Assembly: GCA_017577575.1 (NCBI GenBank)
Contig: PKRG01000005.1
Coordinates: 62,001-126,000 of the forward strand
Origin: Acidimicrobiia bacterium
GTDB lineage: Bacteria > Actinomycetota > Acidimicrobiia > Spongiisociales > ZC4RG35
Reading direction: 5' to 3'
Length of the DNA: 64,000 nt
The notes under the pieces are model-generated. The model made no database searches. It worked only from the letters and a program-made list of their open reading frames with translations, and was not told the origin of the DNA. Each line of letters begins with the position of its first letter. Within the stretch, counting starts at the first letter, position 1. The position numbers and the translations under genes are program-made. Positions 41,482 to 49,327 of this stretch are shown piece after piece.

Positions 41482-42224
41482 CGAACCTCTACGACGACCT
41501 CCGCGACGCCCCCGAGGGCCTGCCCACTCCCGAGTCGGCCCTGACGATCGGCGCCCACCCCGACGACGCCGAGTTCGGTGCCGGAGGCACATTGGCTCGC
41601 TGGGCCCGGGACGGATGCAGGGTGACGTTGCTCGTCATGACCGATGGCTCGAAGGGGACCTGGGAGGAAGGGGTGTCTCCCGCCGAGCTGGCGGCTCGCC
41701 GCAGGGAGGAGCAGCGTCGGGCCGCCGAGGTGCTGGGCGCGGCCGACGTGATCCATCTCGACCACGTCGATGGCGAGCTCGAGTACTCGATGGAGCTGCG
41801 GGAGGAGATCTGCCGGTGGATCCGCACCGTCCGGCCCCAGGTGGTGCTGGGCCACGACCCGTGGCGCCGGTACATGCTCCACCCGGACCATCGAGCCGCC
41901 GGCCTCGCCCTGGTCGACGGCGTGGTGGCGGCGCGGGACCACCTGTTCTTCCCGGACCAGGACCTCGAGCGGCACCGTCCCGAAGCGATCCTGCTGTGGC
42001 AGGCGGACGAGCCGAACCACTACGAGGACATCGCCGACACCTTCGACGTCAAGGTGGAGGCGCTCCTGTGCCATTCGAGCCAGTCGGCCACCACGATGGG
42101 CGATGCCGCTTCCTCGCCCGCCGCCCGGGAGGAGTTCACCCGACGGCTGTCCGCCCTGGCCGCCGAGAGCGGGAAGCCGGCCGGCTTGCGGATGGCCGAG
42201 GCGTTCCGGCTGATCCGCCCTTGA
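41478..42224 (+). CDS. PIG-L/LmbE family deacetylase
   Basis: A 248-residue Zn-dependent N-deacetylase fold with the metal motif GAHPDDAEFGAGGTLA near residue 23, the second ligand region HPDHRAAGLALVDG and the family strand VTLLVMTDGSKG. Relatives remove acetyl from GlcNAc-containing compounds, including in mycothiol synthesis, but this one is not clearly MshB. The GTG start overlaps the cofC stop by four bases, so the two are co-translated. A strong hairpin follows the stop. The substrate is unknown. Confidence 0.88.
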   Translation: MTNLYDDLRDAPEGLPTPESALTIGAHPDDAEFGAGGTLARWARDGCRVTLLVMTDGSKGTWEEGVSPAELAARRREEQRRAAEVLGAADVIHLDHVDGELEYSMELREEICRWIRTVRPQVVLGHDPWRRYMLHPDHRAAGLALVDGVVAARDHLFFPDQDLERHRPEAILLWQADEPNHYEDIADTFDVKVEALLCHSSQSATTMGDAASSPAAREEFTRRLSALAAESGKPAGLRMAEAFRLIRP

Positions 42225-42263
42225 CGCGAGGAGGGCGGCCGATCGGCCGCCCTCGCCTCGCGT
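42225..42263. terminator. Bidirectional terminator hairpin
   Basis: GAGGGCGGCC (42231-42240), loop GATC, GGCCGCCCTC (42245-42254), extended by CGCGAG/CTCGCG with a small bulge. It lies between the convergent LmbE-like and ABC ATPase genes. No strong T-run, as is common in GC-rich actinobacteria. Confidence 0.75.
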
Positions 42264-42275
42264 TAGCCCGCTCTC

Positions 42276-43481
42276 CTATCGGATCGCAGTTCCGGTGTCC
42301 TTGTCGAAGTAGTGCAGCTTGCTCGTGTCGACGACGAGCACGGTCTCCTGGCCGGTCTCGGGAGCCAGGTCCGGGTTGACCCTGGCCGTGAACTTGGTCA
42401 CCGAGCCCAGCGTCTCCTCATCGGCGCCCTGGTCTTCCAGGAGCTCCTGGATGTCCGGCGTGATGACGGGAGGGCTGTCCATCTCGAAATGGACATAGGC
42501 CTCCGAGCCGAGCTGTTCGACCAGTTGCGGCTTGACGGTCATCTTCTGGTCGTCGGTGGCGTTGGGCACCGCCTGGGCGATCTCGAACGCCTCCGGGCGG
42601 ACGCCGATGACGATCTCCTTGCCGGCGTAGTTGCTGAGCGAGGGCCGCTTGGCGATCGCCTCGCGGTCGACGCTCAGGGTGTGTCCGGCGAACTTCACCC
42701 CCAACTTGCCGTTCTCTTCCTGGATCGTGCCGTACACGAAGTTCATCGACGGGCTGCCGATGAAGCCGGCGACGAAGAGGTTGTCGGGGTTGTCGTAGAG
42801 GTTGCGGGGGGTGTCGATCTGCTGGAGGTTGCTCTCGCCCTCGTGCGAGATCTTGCGCAGCACCGCCACCCGGTCACCCATGGTCATGGCCTCGGTCTGA
42901 TCGTGGGTGACGTACAGCGTGGTGGTGCCGAGGCGCTCCTGCAGCAAGCCGATCTCGGACCGCATCTGGACGCGCAGCTTGGCGTCGAGGTTGGACAGCG
43001 GCTCGTCCATCAGGAAGGCGGCCGGCTCGCGGACGATGGCCCGGCCCATCGCCACCCGCTGCCGCTGACCACCCGAGAGGGCCTTGGGCCGCCGGTCGAG
43101 GTACTCGTGGATCTCGAGGATGCGGGCCGCCTCCTGGACCCGGCGGTCGATCTCGTCGTCGGGCATCTTCCGCAGGCGGAGACCGAAGGCCATGTTCTCG
43201 TAGACGGTCATGTGCGGGTACAGGGCATAGTTCTGGAACACCATGGCGATGTCCCGGTCCTTGGGCGGCACGTCGTTGACGACCCTGTCGCCGATGTAGA
43301 GCTTGCCCTCGGTGACCTCTTCGAGCCCGGCGACCATCCGCAGCAGCGTGGACTTGCCGCAACCCGACGGACCGACGAGAACGACGAACTCTCCATCCTC
43401 CACGTGGATGCTCACGTCGTAGATCGCCCGAGTTCCTCCCGGATAGACCTTGCCGACGTTCTCGAAGGTGATGGAAGCCAT
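42276..43481 (-). CDS. MalK/UgpC/MsiK-type sugar ABC transporter ATPase
   Basis: A 401-residue ATPase with Walker A GPSGCGKST, signature LSGGQRQRV, Walker B FLMDEPLSNLD and C-terminal TOBE/OB-type regulatory domains (about 245-395) characteristic of carbohydrate importers. No permease or binding-protein gene accompanies it. In Streptomyces a single ATPase of this type, MsiK, serves several sugar transporters encoded elsewhere; the same could hold here. It is divergent from the short-chain dehydrogenase gene. Confidence 0.93.
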   Translation of the reverse strand: MASITFENVGKVYPGGTRAIYDVSIHVEDGEFVVLVGPSGCGKSTLLRMVAGLEEVTEGKLYIGDRVVNDVPPKDRDIAMVFQNYALYPHMTVYENMAFGLRLRKMPDDEIDRRVQEAARILEIHEYLDRRPKALSGGQRQRVAMGRAIVREPAAFLMDEPLSNLDAKLRVQMRSEIGLLQERLGTTTLYVTHDQTEAMTMGDRVAVLRKISHEGESNLQQIDTPRNLYDNPDNLFVAGFIGSPSMNFVYGTIQEENGKLGVKFAGHTLSVDREAIAKRPSLSNYAGKEIVIGVRPEAFEIAQAVPNATDDQKMTVKPQLVEQLGSEAYVHFEMDSPPVITPDIQELLEDQGADEETLGSVTKFTARVNPDLAPETGQETVLVVDTSKLHYFDKDTGTAIR

Positions 43482-43559
43482 CTGGTTGGGACTCCTTCCG
43501 CCTGGGCTCCTCTCAACCTAGCATGTCAGTCGCTCGGTTGGCCTGACGCAGGAGGAGAC

Positions 43560-44267
43560 TTGACCGACAAGGTGGCAGTGATCACCGGGGGTACAGGAGG
43601 GCTCGGAACGGCCCTCGTCAAGCGACTCCGAGACTGGGATCTCAAGTTCGCCATCACCTACCTCCTCCCCGAAGAAGCCGCCGCGTTCGAGGAGGCGATC
43701 GACCTCGACGAGGACCGGCTGATCCTCCGGCGCGTCGACGCCACCAACGCCGAAGCGGTGAACTCCTTCATGAAAGAGGTGGCCGACACGTGGGGCGCCA
43801 TCCACATGTTGTGCTCGCTCGTCGGTGGCTGGGCGGGCGGCCGCGACGTCGAAGAGACGGACGACGTGCGTTTCGAGCGCATGATCGACCTCAACCTGCG
43901 CTCAGCCTTCTACGCCGTTCGCGCCGCCGTTCCCTACCTGCGCCAGGCGGGCTGGGGCCGGATCCTGCTCGTCGGGAGCAAGGCCGTCGAGGAGGCGCCA
44001 CCCGGCCAGGCCGCCTTCAACATCGCCAAGGCGGGGGTGGTCGCCCTGGCGAAGACGGTGGCCCAGGAACTGGAGGGCTCCGGCGTCACCGCCAACTGCC
44101 TGATGCCGTCGGTGATCGACACGCCGGCCACGCGGGCTGCGCTCCCCTACGCCGACTACGTGCACTGGCCGACTCCGGAAGAGATCGCCGACGTCGCCGC
44201 CTTCGTCCTCAGCGAGCAGTCGCGGGTGATGAACGGGGCGACGGTCCGGGTCTACGGCCGCGCCTGA
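43560..44267 (+). CDS. Short-chain dehydrogenase/reductase-like protein with Phe at the catalytic Tyr position
   Basis: A 235-residue Rossmann protein starting at TTG after GGAGGAG (LTDKVAVITGGTGGLGTAL; TGGTGGLG is the cofactor motif). The active-site region reads LLVGSKAVEEAPPGQAAFNIAKAG: the Ser is kept, but the Y-x-x-x-K motif is F-N-I-A-K. Loss of the Tyr hydroxyl usually abolishes normal dehydrogenase chemistry, so it may have another role or an alternative acid. The downstream FAD oxidoreductase gene begins 126 bases later behind its own palindrome. Confidence 0.85.
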   Translation: MTDKVAVITGGTGGLGTALVKRLRDWDLKFAITYLLPEEAAAFEEAIDLDEDRLILRRVDATNAEAVNSFMKEVADTWGAIHMLCSLVGGWAGGRDVEETDDVRFERMIDLNLRSAFYAVRAAVPYLRQAGWGRILLVGSKAVEEAPPGQAAFNIAKAGVVALAKTVAQELEGSGVTANCLMPSVIDTPATRAALPYADYVHWPTPEEIADVAAFVLSEQSRVMNGATVRVYGRA

Positions 44268-44280
44268 CGCGGAAAATACC

Positions 44281-44295
44281 TTGACTTAAAGTCAA
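44281..44295 (+). promoter_or_regulatory. Perfect palindrome overlapping a -35-like element
   Basis: TTGACTTAAAGTCAA is a perfect 7-1-7 palindrome. Its left arm contains TTGACT, a consensus-like -35; a possible -10 (TTGTAG/TGTAGC) lies 16-17 bases further on. A dyad placed in the promoter spacer in this way is typical of MerR-family operators. It precedes the FAD oxidoreductase gene by about 100 bases. Confidence 0.6.
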
Positions 44296-44393
44296 CTTGA
44301 GCTTGTAGCGTCCCTCCGGACGGGTCGACTCAACGGTCCGATGACTCCAGGGTCCGGACGCGGTCGATCCCACTGAGCAACCGGAGGAGACAC

Positions 44394-45764
44394 ATGACAG
44401 ACCGAGTGATCGACCTCGGCCGCCTGCGGGGCGCGGTCGCAGGGCGCGTAGTAGGCCCCGACGACCCCGCCTACGACACCGACCGCCAGATCTTCTACGC
44501 GTTCGACCGGCGCCCCGCCGCCGTGATCCGGGTCGCCAACGCCGAAGACGTGGCCAAGGCGGTGGAGTTCGCCGCCGACAACGGCCTGGAGCTGGCGGTG
44601 CGGAGCGGGGGCCACAGCCTCGCCGGCCACAGCGCCACCGACGGAGGCATCGTCATCCACCTCGGGGACATGAACCGGATCGAGATCGACCCCGAGAACC
44701 GGACGGCGTGGGCGGAGACCGGAGCCACCGCCGGGGAGTACACGAAAGCGGCGGCCGAGTACGGTCTCGCCACCGGCTTCGGGGACACCGCGTCCGTCGG
44801 CATCGGCGGGATCACCCTCGCCGGGGGGATCGGCTTTCTGGTCCGCAAGTACGGGCTGACCATCGACAACGTCCTCGCCGCCGAGGTGGTGACCGCCGAC
44901 GGCCGCATCTTGCGGGTCGACGCCGAAGAGAACCCGGACCTGTTCTGGGCGATCCGAGGCGGCGGCGGCAACTTCGGCGTGGTGACCCGGATCCAGTACC
45001 GCCTGGTGCCGGTGTCCGACATCACGGGCGGGATGCTGATCCTGCCCGCAACTCCCGAGACGATCGCCGGCTTCGCCGCCGAGGCCGAGGCCGCCCCCGA
45101 GGAGCTGTCGACGATCGCCAACGTGATGAAAGCCCCGCCGCTGCCGTTCCTTCCCGAGGCGGCCCACGGCAAGTTCGTGCTTCTGGGGTTGATGGCGTTC
45201 AGCGGCGACCCGGACGAAGGAAACGCGGTCATGGACCGCTTCCGGGCCCTCGGCGAGCCGATCGCCGACATGCTGGGCCCGACGAAGTACCCGGCCCTGT
45301 TCGAGGAGCCCGAAGAGGAAGGCGACTTCCATCCGATGATGGAGGGCGTCAACCTGTTCGCCGACGAGTTGGCGGAGACGGAGGCGAAAACGGCGATATC
45401 GCACATCGAGGCGTCGACGGCGGCGATGTCCGCCGTCCAGTTCCGGGTCCTCGGCGGGGCTTTCGCCCGGGTGCCCAACGACGCCACCGCCTTCGGCCAC
45501 CGGGACCGCAAGCTGATGGTCAACGTGGCGGCGATGTACATGGACCCCTCCCAGAAGGAGGAGGTCGCGGCGTGGACCCGGGACTTGGCCGAGGCCCTGT
45601 ATCCGGGCGAGACCGCCGGGTACTCGGGGTTCATCACCGACGAGGGCGACCGGGGGGCCATCCGGGCCTACCCGCCGGCGACCCTGAGCCGCCTGCAGGA
45701 GATCAAGCGCCGCTACGACCCGGACAACCTGTTCCGCCTCAACCACAACATCGCTCCGGCCTGA
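44394..45764 (+). CDS. BBE-type FAD-binding oxidoreductase
   Basis: A 456-residue vanillyl-alcohol-oxidase-superfamily flavoprotein: FAD domain at about 40-215 with RSGGHSLAGHS (His74 is the usual covalent 8-alpha attachment) and VGIGGITLAGGIGFLVRKYGL, then a substrate domain, ending with the BBE segment YDPDNLFRLNHNIAP. The Cys that gives a second covalent bond in berberine-bridge enzymes is not present (DTASVGIGG), so flavin is probably bound by one bond. Likely oxidises an alcohol, sugar or amine with oxygen or another acceptor. A palindromic operator precedes it and an ECF42-type promoter follows. Confidence 0.9.
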   Translation: MTDRVIDLGRLRGAVAGRVVGPDDPAYDTDRQIFYAFDRRPAAVIRVANAEDVAKAVEFAADNGLELAVRSGGHSLAGHSATDGGIVIHLGDMNRIEIDPENRTAWAETGATAGEYTKAAAEYGLATGFGDTASVGIGGITLAGGIGFLVRKYGLTIDNVLAAEVVTADGRILRVDAEENPDLFWAIRGGGGNFGVVTRIQYRLVPVSDITGGMLILPATPETIAGFAAEAEAAPEELSTIANVMKAPPLPFLPEAAHGKFVLLGLMAFSGDPDEGNAVMDRFRALGEPIADMLGPTKYPALFEEPEEEGDFHPMMEGVNLFADELAETEAKTAISHIEASTAAMSAVQFRVLGGAFARVPNDATAFGHRDRKLMVNVAAMYMDPSQKEEVAAWTRDLAEALYPGETAGYSGFITDEGDRGAIRAYPPATLSRLQEIKRRYDPDNLFRLNHNIAPA

Positions 45765-45799
45765 TCATCCGGGCCCGCAGAGAAAAAAACCGCATGGCG

Positions 45800-45826
45800 T
45801 GTCGATCACCGGGCCTCTCGTTCGAC
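45800..45826 (+). promoter_or_regulatory. Predicted ECF42-dependent promoter
   Basis: TGTCGA (45800-45805), a 17-base spacer and CGAC (45823-45826). Reports on ECF42 sigma factors give TGTCGA in the -35 and CGA/TC in the -10 region upstream of DGPF genes, and the next gene is a DGPF protein followed by an ECF42 sigma gene. Expected start of transcription is about 40 bases before the ATG. Confidence 0.65.
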
Positions 45827-45845
45827 GTCTGAGTGAGAGGCCCGG
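45809..45845. repeat. 11-bp inverted repeat enclosing the -10 of the ECF42 promoter
   Basis: CCGGGCCTCTC (45809-45819) and GAGAGGCCCGG (45835-45845) are perfect reverse complements 15 bases apart, and the CGAC -10 element lies between them. It may be the terminator of the upstream FAD oxidoreductase gene, an operator, or a hairpin in the leader. Confidence 0.7.
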
Positions 45846-45876
45846 AAGGCGGGCCGGAGTACCGAAAGGAGCCGAG

Positions 45877-46311
45877 ATGCGAGTGATGGTGCTGGTGAAG
45901 AGCACGCCGGAGACGGAACAGGCAGCGTCGCCCAGCGAGCAGGCCATCGCCGAGATGCTGGAGTTCAACGAGGAACTCGTGAACGCCGGCGTGATGGTCG
46001 ACGGCGACGGGCTCGCCCCCAGTGCGAACGGCGCCCGGGTGCGCTGGGAGAAGGGCGACATCAGGGTGATCGACGGGCCCTTCACCGAGTCGAAGGAGCT
46101 CGTCGCCGGGTACTGGGTGTGGGAGGTCAAGTCGCTGGAGGAGGCGATCGAGTACGCCAAGCGGATCCCCAACACCGAGGGCGAGGACTGGGAGGTGGAG
46201 ATACGCCCCTTCGTCCAGCCCGAGGACTTCGGCGAGGCTCTGACCCCCGAGCTCCAGGCGAAGAACGACGAGCTCCGGGCGAGGGAACAGGCCCAGCAAG
46301 AGCGACGCTGA
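45877..46311 (+). CDS. YCII/DGPF-domain protein
   Basis: A 144-residue protein opening MRVMVLVKSTPETEQ with DGPFTESKE at 66-74, the signature of the DGPF subgroup of the YCII family. A ferredoxin-like fold with a conserved His/Asp pair is usual; its reaction is not established. It is followed by an ECF42 sigma factor gene and preceded by a promoter matching the ECF42 consensus, so it is probably the main target of that sigma factor. An AAAGGAG site precedes the ATG. The C-terminus (ELQAKNDELRAREQAQQERR) looks helical. Confidence 0.9.
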   Translation: MRVMVLVKSTPETEQAASPSEQAIAEMLEFNEELVNAGVMVDGDGLAPSANGARVRWEKGDIRVIDGPFTESKELVAGYWVWEVKSLEEAIEYAKRIPNTEGEDWEVEIRPFVQPEDFGEALTPELQAKNDELRAREQAQQERR

Positions 46312-46328
46312 CCGACATCCCCCCGGCA

Positions 46329-46363
46329 GAGCCGGAGGCGAGCGATTCGCCCGCCTCCGGCTC
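46329..46363. terminator. Strong hairpin between the DGPF and sigma factor genes
   Basis: GAGCCGGAGGCG (46329-46340) and CGCCTCCGGCTC (46352-46363) form a perfect 12-bp stem with a small inner GCGA/TCGC. It lies in the 82-base gap between the two genes and could act as an attenuator that lowers sigma relative to DGPF expression. Confidence 0.6.
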
Positions 46364-46393
46364 GGCCACGTCGGGGCTGCTTCACTCCCTTCG

Positions 46394-47644
46394 ATGAGCA
46401 CCGACATCCAGCGGACGATCGAGGCGGTGTGGCGGATCGAGTCCACGAAGGTCACCGCCGCCATCAGCCGCCTCGTCCGCGACGTGGGGCTCGCCGAAGA
46501 ACTGGCCCAGGACGCATTCGTCGCCGCGCTCGAGCAATGGCCGAAGACGGGCATCCCCGACCGTCCCGCCGCCTGGCTGATGCGCACCGCTCGCAACAAA
46601 GCAGTCGACCGGATCCGGCGCAACGTCACCTATGAGAGCAAGCAGGCAGTGCTCGCCCGCGACGCCGAGCTCGGGGCGATCGACGACCCCGACTGGGACG
46701 CGGCCCTGGACGACCCGGTGGGCGACGACATCCTGCGCCTGATGTTCATCGCCTGCCACCCGGCGCTGTCCATGGAGGCCCGGGTGGCGCTCACCCTGCG
46801 GCTCCTGGGAGGTCTGACGACCGCCGAGATCGCCCGGGCGTTCCTCTCCTCCGAGTCGACCATCGCCCAGCGGATCGTGCGGGCGAAACGGACCCTGAGC
46901 CGACAGGAGGTCCGGTTCGAGACCCCGCCTCCCGATGAGCTCGCCGAGCGCCTCTCTTCGGTCCTCGAGGTGATCTACCTCATCTTCAACGAGGGCTACG
47001 CCGCCACGTCCGGGGACTCGTGGCTGCGGGCCGAACTGTGCCTGGAGGCGCTGCGTCTCGGCCGCATCCTCGCGGGGATCGTCCCCGGAGAGTCGGAGGC
47101 CCACGGGCTGCTGGCGCTGATGGAGCTCCAGGCGTCGCGGTTTCGGACCCGGGTCGACGCCGCCGGCAACCCGGTCCGCCTGCCCCACCAGGACCGCCGC
47201 CGCTGGGACCGCCTCCACATCAAAAGGGGCATCGCCGCCCTGGACCGGGCTAGAGCGTTGGCGTCGCAGCCGGGCTTCTACCTCCTGCAGGCCGAGATCG
47301 CCGCCTGCCACGCCCGCGCCCGGACGTTCGAGGAGACGGATTGGAGGCAGATCGTCCGCCTCTACGACCAACTCGCCCTCCGCTTCCCCTCCCCCGTCGT
47401 GGACCTCAATCGGGCGGTGGCGGTGGGCATGGCCGACGGGCCGGAAGCAGGGCTGGAACTCGTCGAGGCGCTAGCCACAGAGCCGCTGCTCAGTGACAGT
47501 CACCTGTTGGCCGCCGTGCGGGGGGACCTGCTGGAGAGGGCGGGAAGGCTCGACGAGGCTCGCGCCGAGTTCGCCCGCGCCGCCCAACTGACCCAGAACG
47601 AGGCCGAGCGGCAACTGCTCACCGCACGGGCCGAGTCTCTGTGA
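46394..47644 (+). CDS. ECF42-group RNA polymerase sigma factor with C-terminal TPR-like extension
   Basis: A 416-residue sigma factor, twice the length of a normal ECF sigma. Region sigma2 is at about 10-80 (DVGLAEELAQDAFVAALEQW), sigma4 at about 115-170 (LTTAEIARAFLSSESTIAQRIVRAKRTL), followed by a DUF6596/TPR-like helical domain to the end (FNEGYAATSG, LNRAVAVGMADGP, RAGRLDEARAEFARAAQL). In the ECF42 group this extension takes the place of an anti-sigma factor and is needed for activity. It pairs with the DGPF gene upstream. No anti-sigma gene is nearby. The signal that activates it is unknown. Confidence 0.93.
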   Translation: MSTDIQRTIEAVWRIESTKVTAAISRLVRDVGLAEELAQDAFVAALEQWPKTGIPDRPAAWLMRTARNKAVDRIRRNVTYESKQAVLARDAELGAIDDPDWDAALDDPVGDDILRLMFIACHPALSMEARVALTLRLLGGLTTAEIARAFLSSESTIAQRIVRAKRTLSRQEVRFETPPPDELAERLSSVLEVIYLIFNEGYAATSGDSWLRAELCLEALRLGRILAGIVPGESEAHGLLALMELQASRFRTRVDAAGNPVRLPHQDRRRWDRLHIKRGIAALDRARALASQPGFYLLQAEIAACHARARTFEETDWRQIVRLYDQLALRFPSPVVDLNRAVAVGMADGPEAGLELVEALATEPLLSDSHLLAAVRGDLLERAGRLDEARAEFARAAQLTQNEAERQLLTARAESL

Positions 47645-47685
47645 AGATCCTCCGCGCTCAGAGCCGCAGGAATCTTCACAAACGG

Positions 47686-47715
47686 GAAGACCCCCGCCCG
47701 GAGGCGGGGGTCTTC
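47686..47715. terminator. Bidirectional terminator between sigma factor and tRNA genes
   Basis: A perfect 13-bp stem, GAAGACCCCCGCC with GGCGGGGGTCTTC, and a four-base loop. It ends transcription from the sigma gene (plus) and from the tRNA genes (minus). A further dyad TGTGAAGAT/ATCTTCACA starts at the sigma stop codon (47639-47680). Confidence 0.85.
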
Positions 47716-47721
47716 GTGTGG

Positions 47722-47794
47722 CAGCCCCGACCGGATTTGAACCGGCGTTACCGGCTTGAGAGGCCGGCGTCCTAGGCCGCTAGACGACGGGGCC
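47722..47794 (-). tRNA. tRNA-Glu (anticodon CTC)
   Basis: A 73-base minus-strand cloverleaf nearly identical to the tRNA-Glu at 17 kb. Acceptor GGCCCCG/CGGGGCT, anticodon arm CCGGC-CTCTCAA-GCCGG giving CTC, T arm GCCGGTTCAAATCCGGT. It reads GAG codons. Confidence 0.96.
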
Positions 47795-47824
47795 GCGCGG
47801 CCGACGCCACGAGGGCGCCGGTTG

Positions 47825-47896
47825 CTCGGGGGGAAGGACTCGAACCCTCAATAACAGGGCCAGAACCTGTCGTGTTGCCAATTACACCACCCCCGA
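47825..47896 (-). tRNA. tRNA-Gln (anticodon CTG)
   Basis: A 72-base minus-strand cloverleaf. Acceptor TCGGGGG/CCCCCGA with the U1-A72 pair typical of tRNA-Gln, anticodon arm ACAGG-TTCTGGC-CCTGT giving CTG, T arm GAGGGTTCGAGTCCTTC. Thirty bases upstream of tRNA-Glu(CTC), probably one transcript. Confidence 0.95.
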
Positions 47897-47931
47897 ACGC
47901 GTCTCCTCCAACCGACTGGCAGGAGGAGAGC

Positions 47932-48522
47932 TCACATGGTAGCCCGTTGGCGGCGTTTCGTCATACTCCGCCGCCGTCCGGTCCGCGGTGCGTTCTCGAC
48001 CGTCCAAACCTGCCATCTGTCGTCGATCCTACGGACCACGAACACCCACTCGAACCGCTGTGACGGCTCACCGGTCCTGACGAACACCACCTCGGAGCGG
48101 ATCCGCCGTTCTCGATCGTTCGCTTCGGTTCCGATCGGCTCGAACGTCACCCGGTAAGCGGGCTCGCCGGGAGGATCGCGGGCGATAGCCTGCGCCTCCT
48201 CCCGGAAGCGGGCCATCTGTGGCCCGCGGGCGGCGAACCAGGGCTCCACTTCCTTCAACTCTCCAGTGACTGCGAACCTTCCCCAGCCGTCGAGAGCTCG
48301 CTGGATCACGCCTTCTGGATCGTCGATGGGCGTCGTCGTCCCAGCCCTGCTGGCCGGCGTGGAGGCCGGACTGGCGGGTGGCGTTTCGATGCTCGAGGGC
48401 GTGGTCGGGAGGGTGGCGGTGGTGCCCGTGACCGTCGGCTCGTGGTGCGGCCGGATGGCCCATGCGGCCAGTGCGGCCAGGACCGCCAAGACGCCGGCGG
48501 CGGCGACCCGGGAGGGGCGCAT
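47932..48522 (-). CDS. Hypothetical exported or membrane-anchored protein, last gene of the Tad operon
   Basis: A 196-residue protein with one N-terminal hydrophobic helix (about 6-24), a Thr/Pro/Ser-rich spacer (about 28-65) and a compact domain (about 70-180) of alternating charged strands ending in VFVVRRIDDRWQVWTVENAPR. The C-terminal half resembles small SnoaL/NTF2-like or lumazine-like folds only loosely, and I do not assign a family. Its start shares one base with the stop of the TadE/G-like gene (TGATG), so it is part of the pilus operon. Confidence 0.7.
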   Translation of the reverse strand: MRPSRVAAAGVLAVLAALAAWAIRPHHEPTVTGTTATLPTTPSSIETPPASPASTPASRAGTTTPIDDPEGVIQRALDGWGRFAVTGELKEVEPWFAARGPQMARFREEAQAIARDPPGEPAYRVTFEPIGTEANDRERRIRSEVVFVRTGEPSQRFEWVFVVRRIDDRWQVWTVENAPRTGRRRSMTKRRQRATM

Positions 48523-48932
48523 CAGGGAGAGAGCAGCGGAGTCACCGTGGCCCGGGCGCTCACCTCCAGGGGCCCGGCGCTGACCAGCCGCAGCAACGTG
48601 AGGTCGACTGAGGTCCACGCCCTGACGGTGGCCTCCGATCCGTCGGCGGCGGTGTCGACGTCGTACGCCACGGGAAGGCCCGTCTGGGCGGTGATCGCCT
48701 CGCTCACCCGGGACTGCACACGTTCGGGGTCGAGGACGAGGCGCCCCTCCAGCCGCCACACCGACTCGTCGATTCCGCTTCCCGCCGCAACGGCTACCGA
48801 GTCGACGAGCGAGCTCAGGTGCTGGTAGGCGATGAGCCCTCGCCACAGGTCGATGGCGATTCCTCCGACGACGAGCACCACCATCACCAGCCCGACCATC
48901 CACAGCGTCACCGATCCCCGCTCGCCATTCAT
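48522..48932 (-). CDS. TadE/TadG-like pilus assembly protein (helicase/secretion neighbourhood type)
   Basis: A 136-residue protein opening MNGERGSVTLWMVGLVMVVLVVGG, the pseudopilin-like start of Tad-associated proteins: a short basic ERGS leader followed by a single hydrophobic helix (about 9-31), then an extracellular domain with DLWRGLIAYQHLSSLVDSVAVAAGSG. Third of three small TadE/G-like genes in a row. Their products are thought to act as minor pilins or assembly factors. Overlaps its neighbours by one to four bases. Confidence 0.78.
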   Translation of the reverse strand: MNGERGSVTLWMVGLVMVVLVVGGIAIDLWRGLIAYQHLSSLVDSVAVAAGSGIDESVWRLEGRLVLDPERVQSRVSEAITAQTGLPVAYDVDTAADGSEATVRAWTSVDLTLLRLVSAGPLEVSARATVTPLLSP

Positions 48933-49327
48933 GGCAGGCTGCGATACACGTCGACCGGCTCGGCGTGGAAGGCGGTGACCGCCAGCCCCCCGATTCCTCC
49001 CCAGGGAGTGTCGATGAGGGGGACGTGCACGGTCACCTCGGCGGTGATGTACGCACCGCGATCGAGCGAGCACTGGTTCCCGCCGCACATCACCACCGAA
49101 GCGTCGTAGCCACGCGCTCGTGCCATCGGAGCCACCACGGCCTCTCCCGTGCCGGCTGGGACGCCGTCGGCGAGCACGGCAGCCCGGGCCGCTTCCGCCG
49201 CTGCGGTCCGCACGAAGGCCCTCGCTTCGAGCCACGGCGAGAAGGCGAGGACGACGATCACCGCCGGTAGTACGAGAAGGCCGATGCCCAGAGCGAGCTC
49301 GATGGCCGCCGATCCGCGCTGGGTCAT
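48929..49327 (-). CDS. TadE-family minor pilin
   Basis: A 132-residue protein opening MTQRGSAAIELALGIGLLVLPAVIVVLAF, the TadE signature (basic start, RGSAAIE, hydrophobic helix to about 30), followed by EARAFVRTAAAEAARAAVLADG, which matches the conserved Ala-rich segment after the helix. Cys81 and Cys86 in VVMCGGNQCS may form a disulfide. Overlaps both neighbours by four bases. Function in Tad pilus assembly is by family. Confidence 0.82.
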   Translation of the reverse strand: MTQRGSAAIELALGIGLLVLPAVIVVLAFSPWLEARAFVRTAAAEAARAAVLADGVPAGTGEAVVAPMARARGYDASVVMCGGNQCSLDRGAYITAEVTVHVPLIDTPWGGIGGLAVTAFHAEPVDVYRSLP

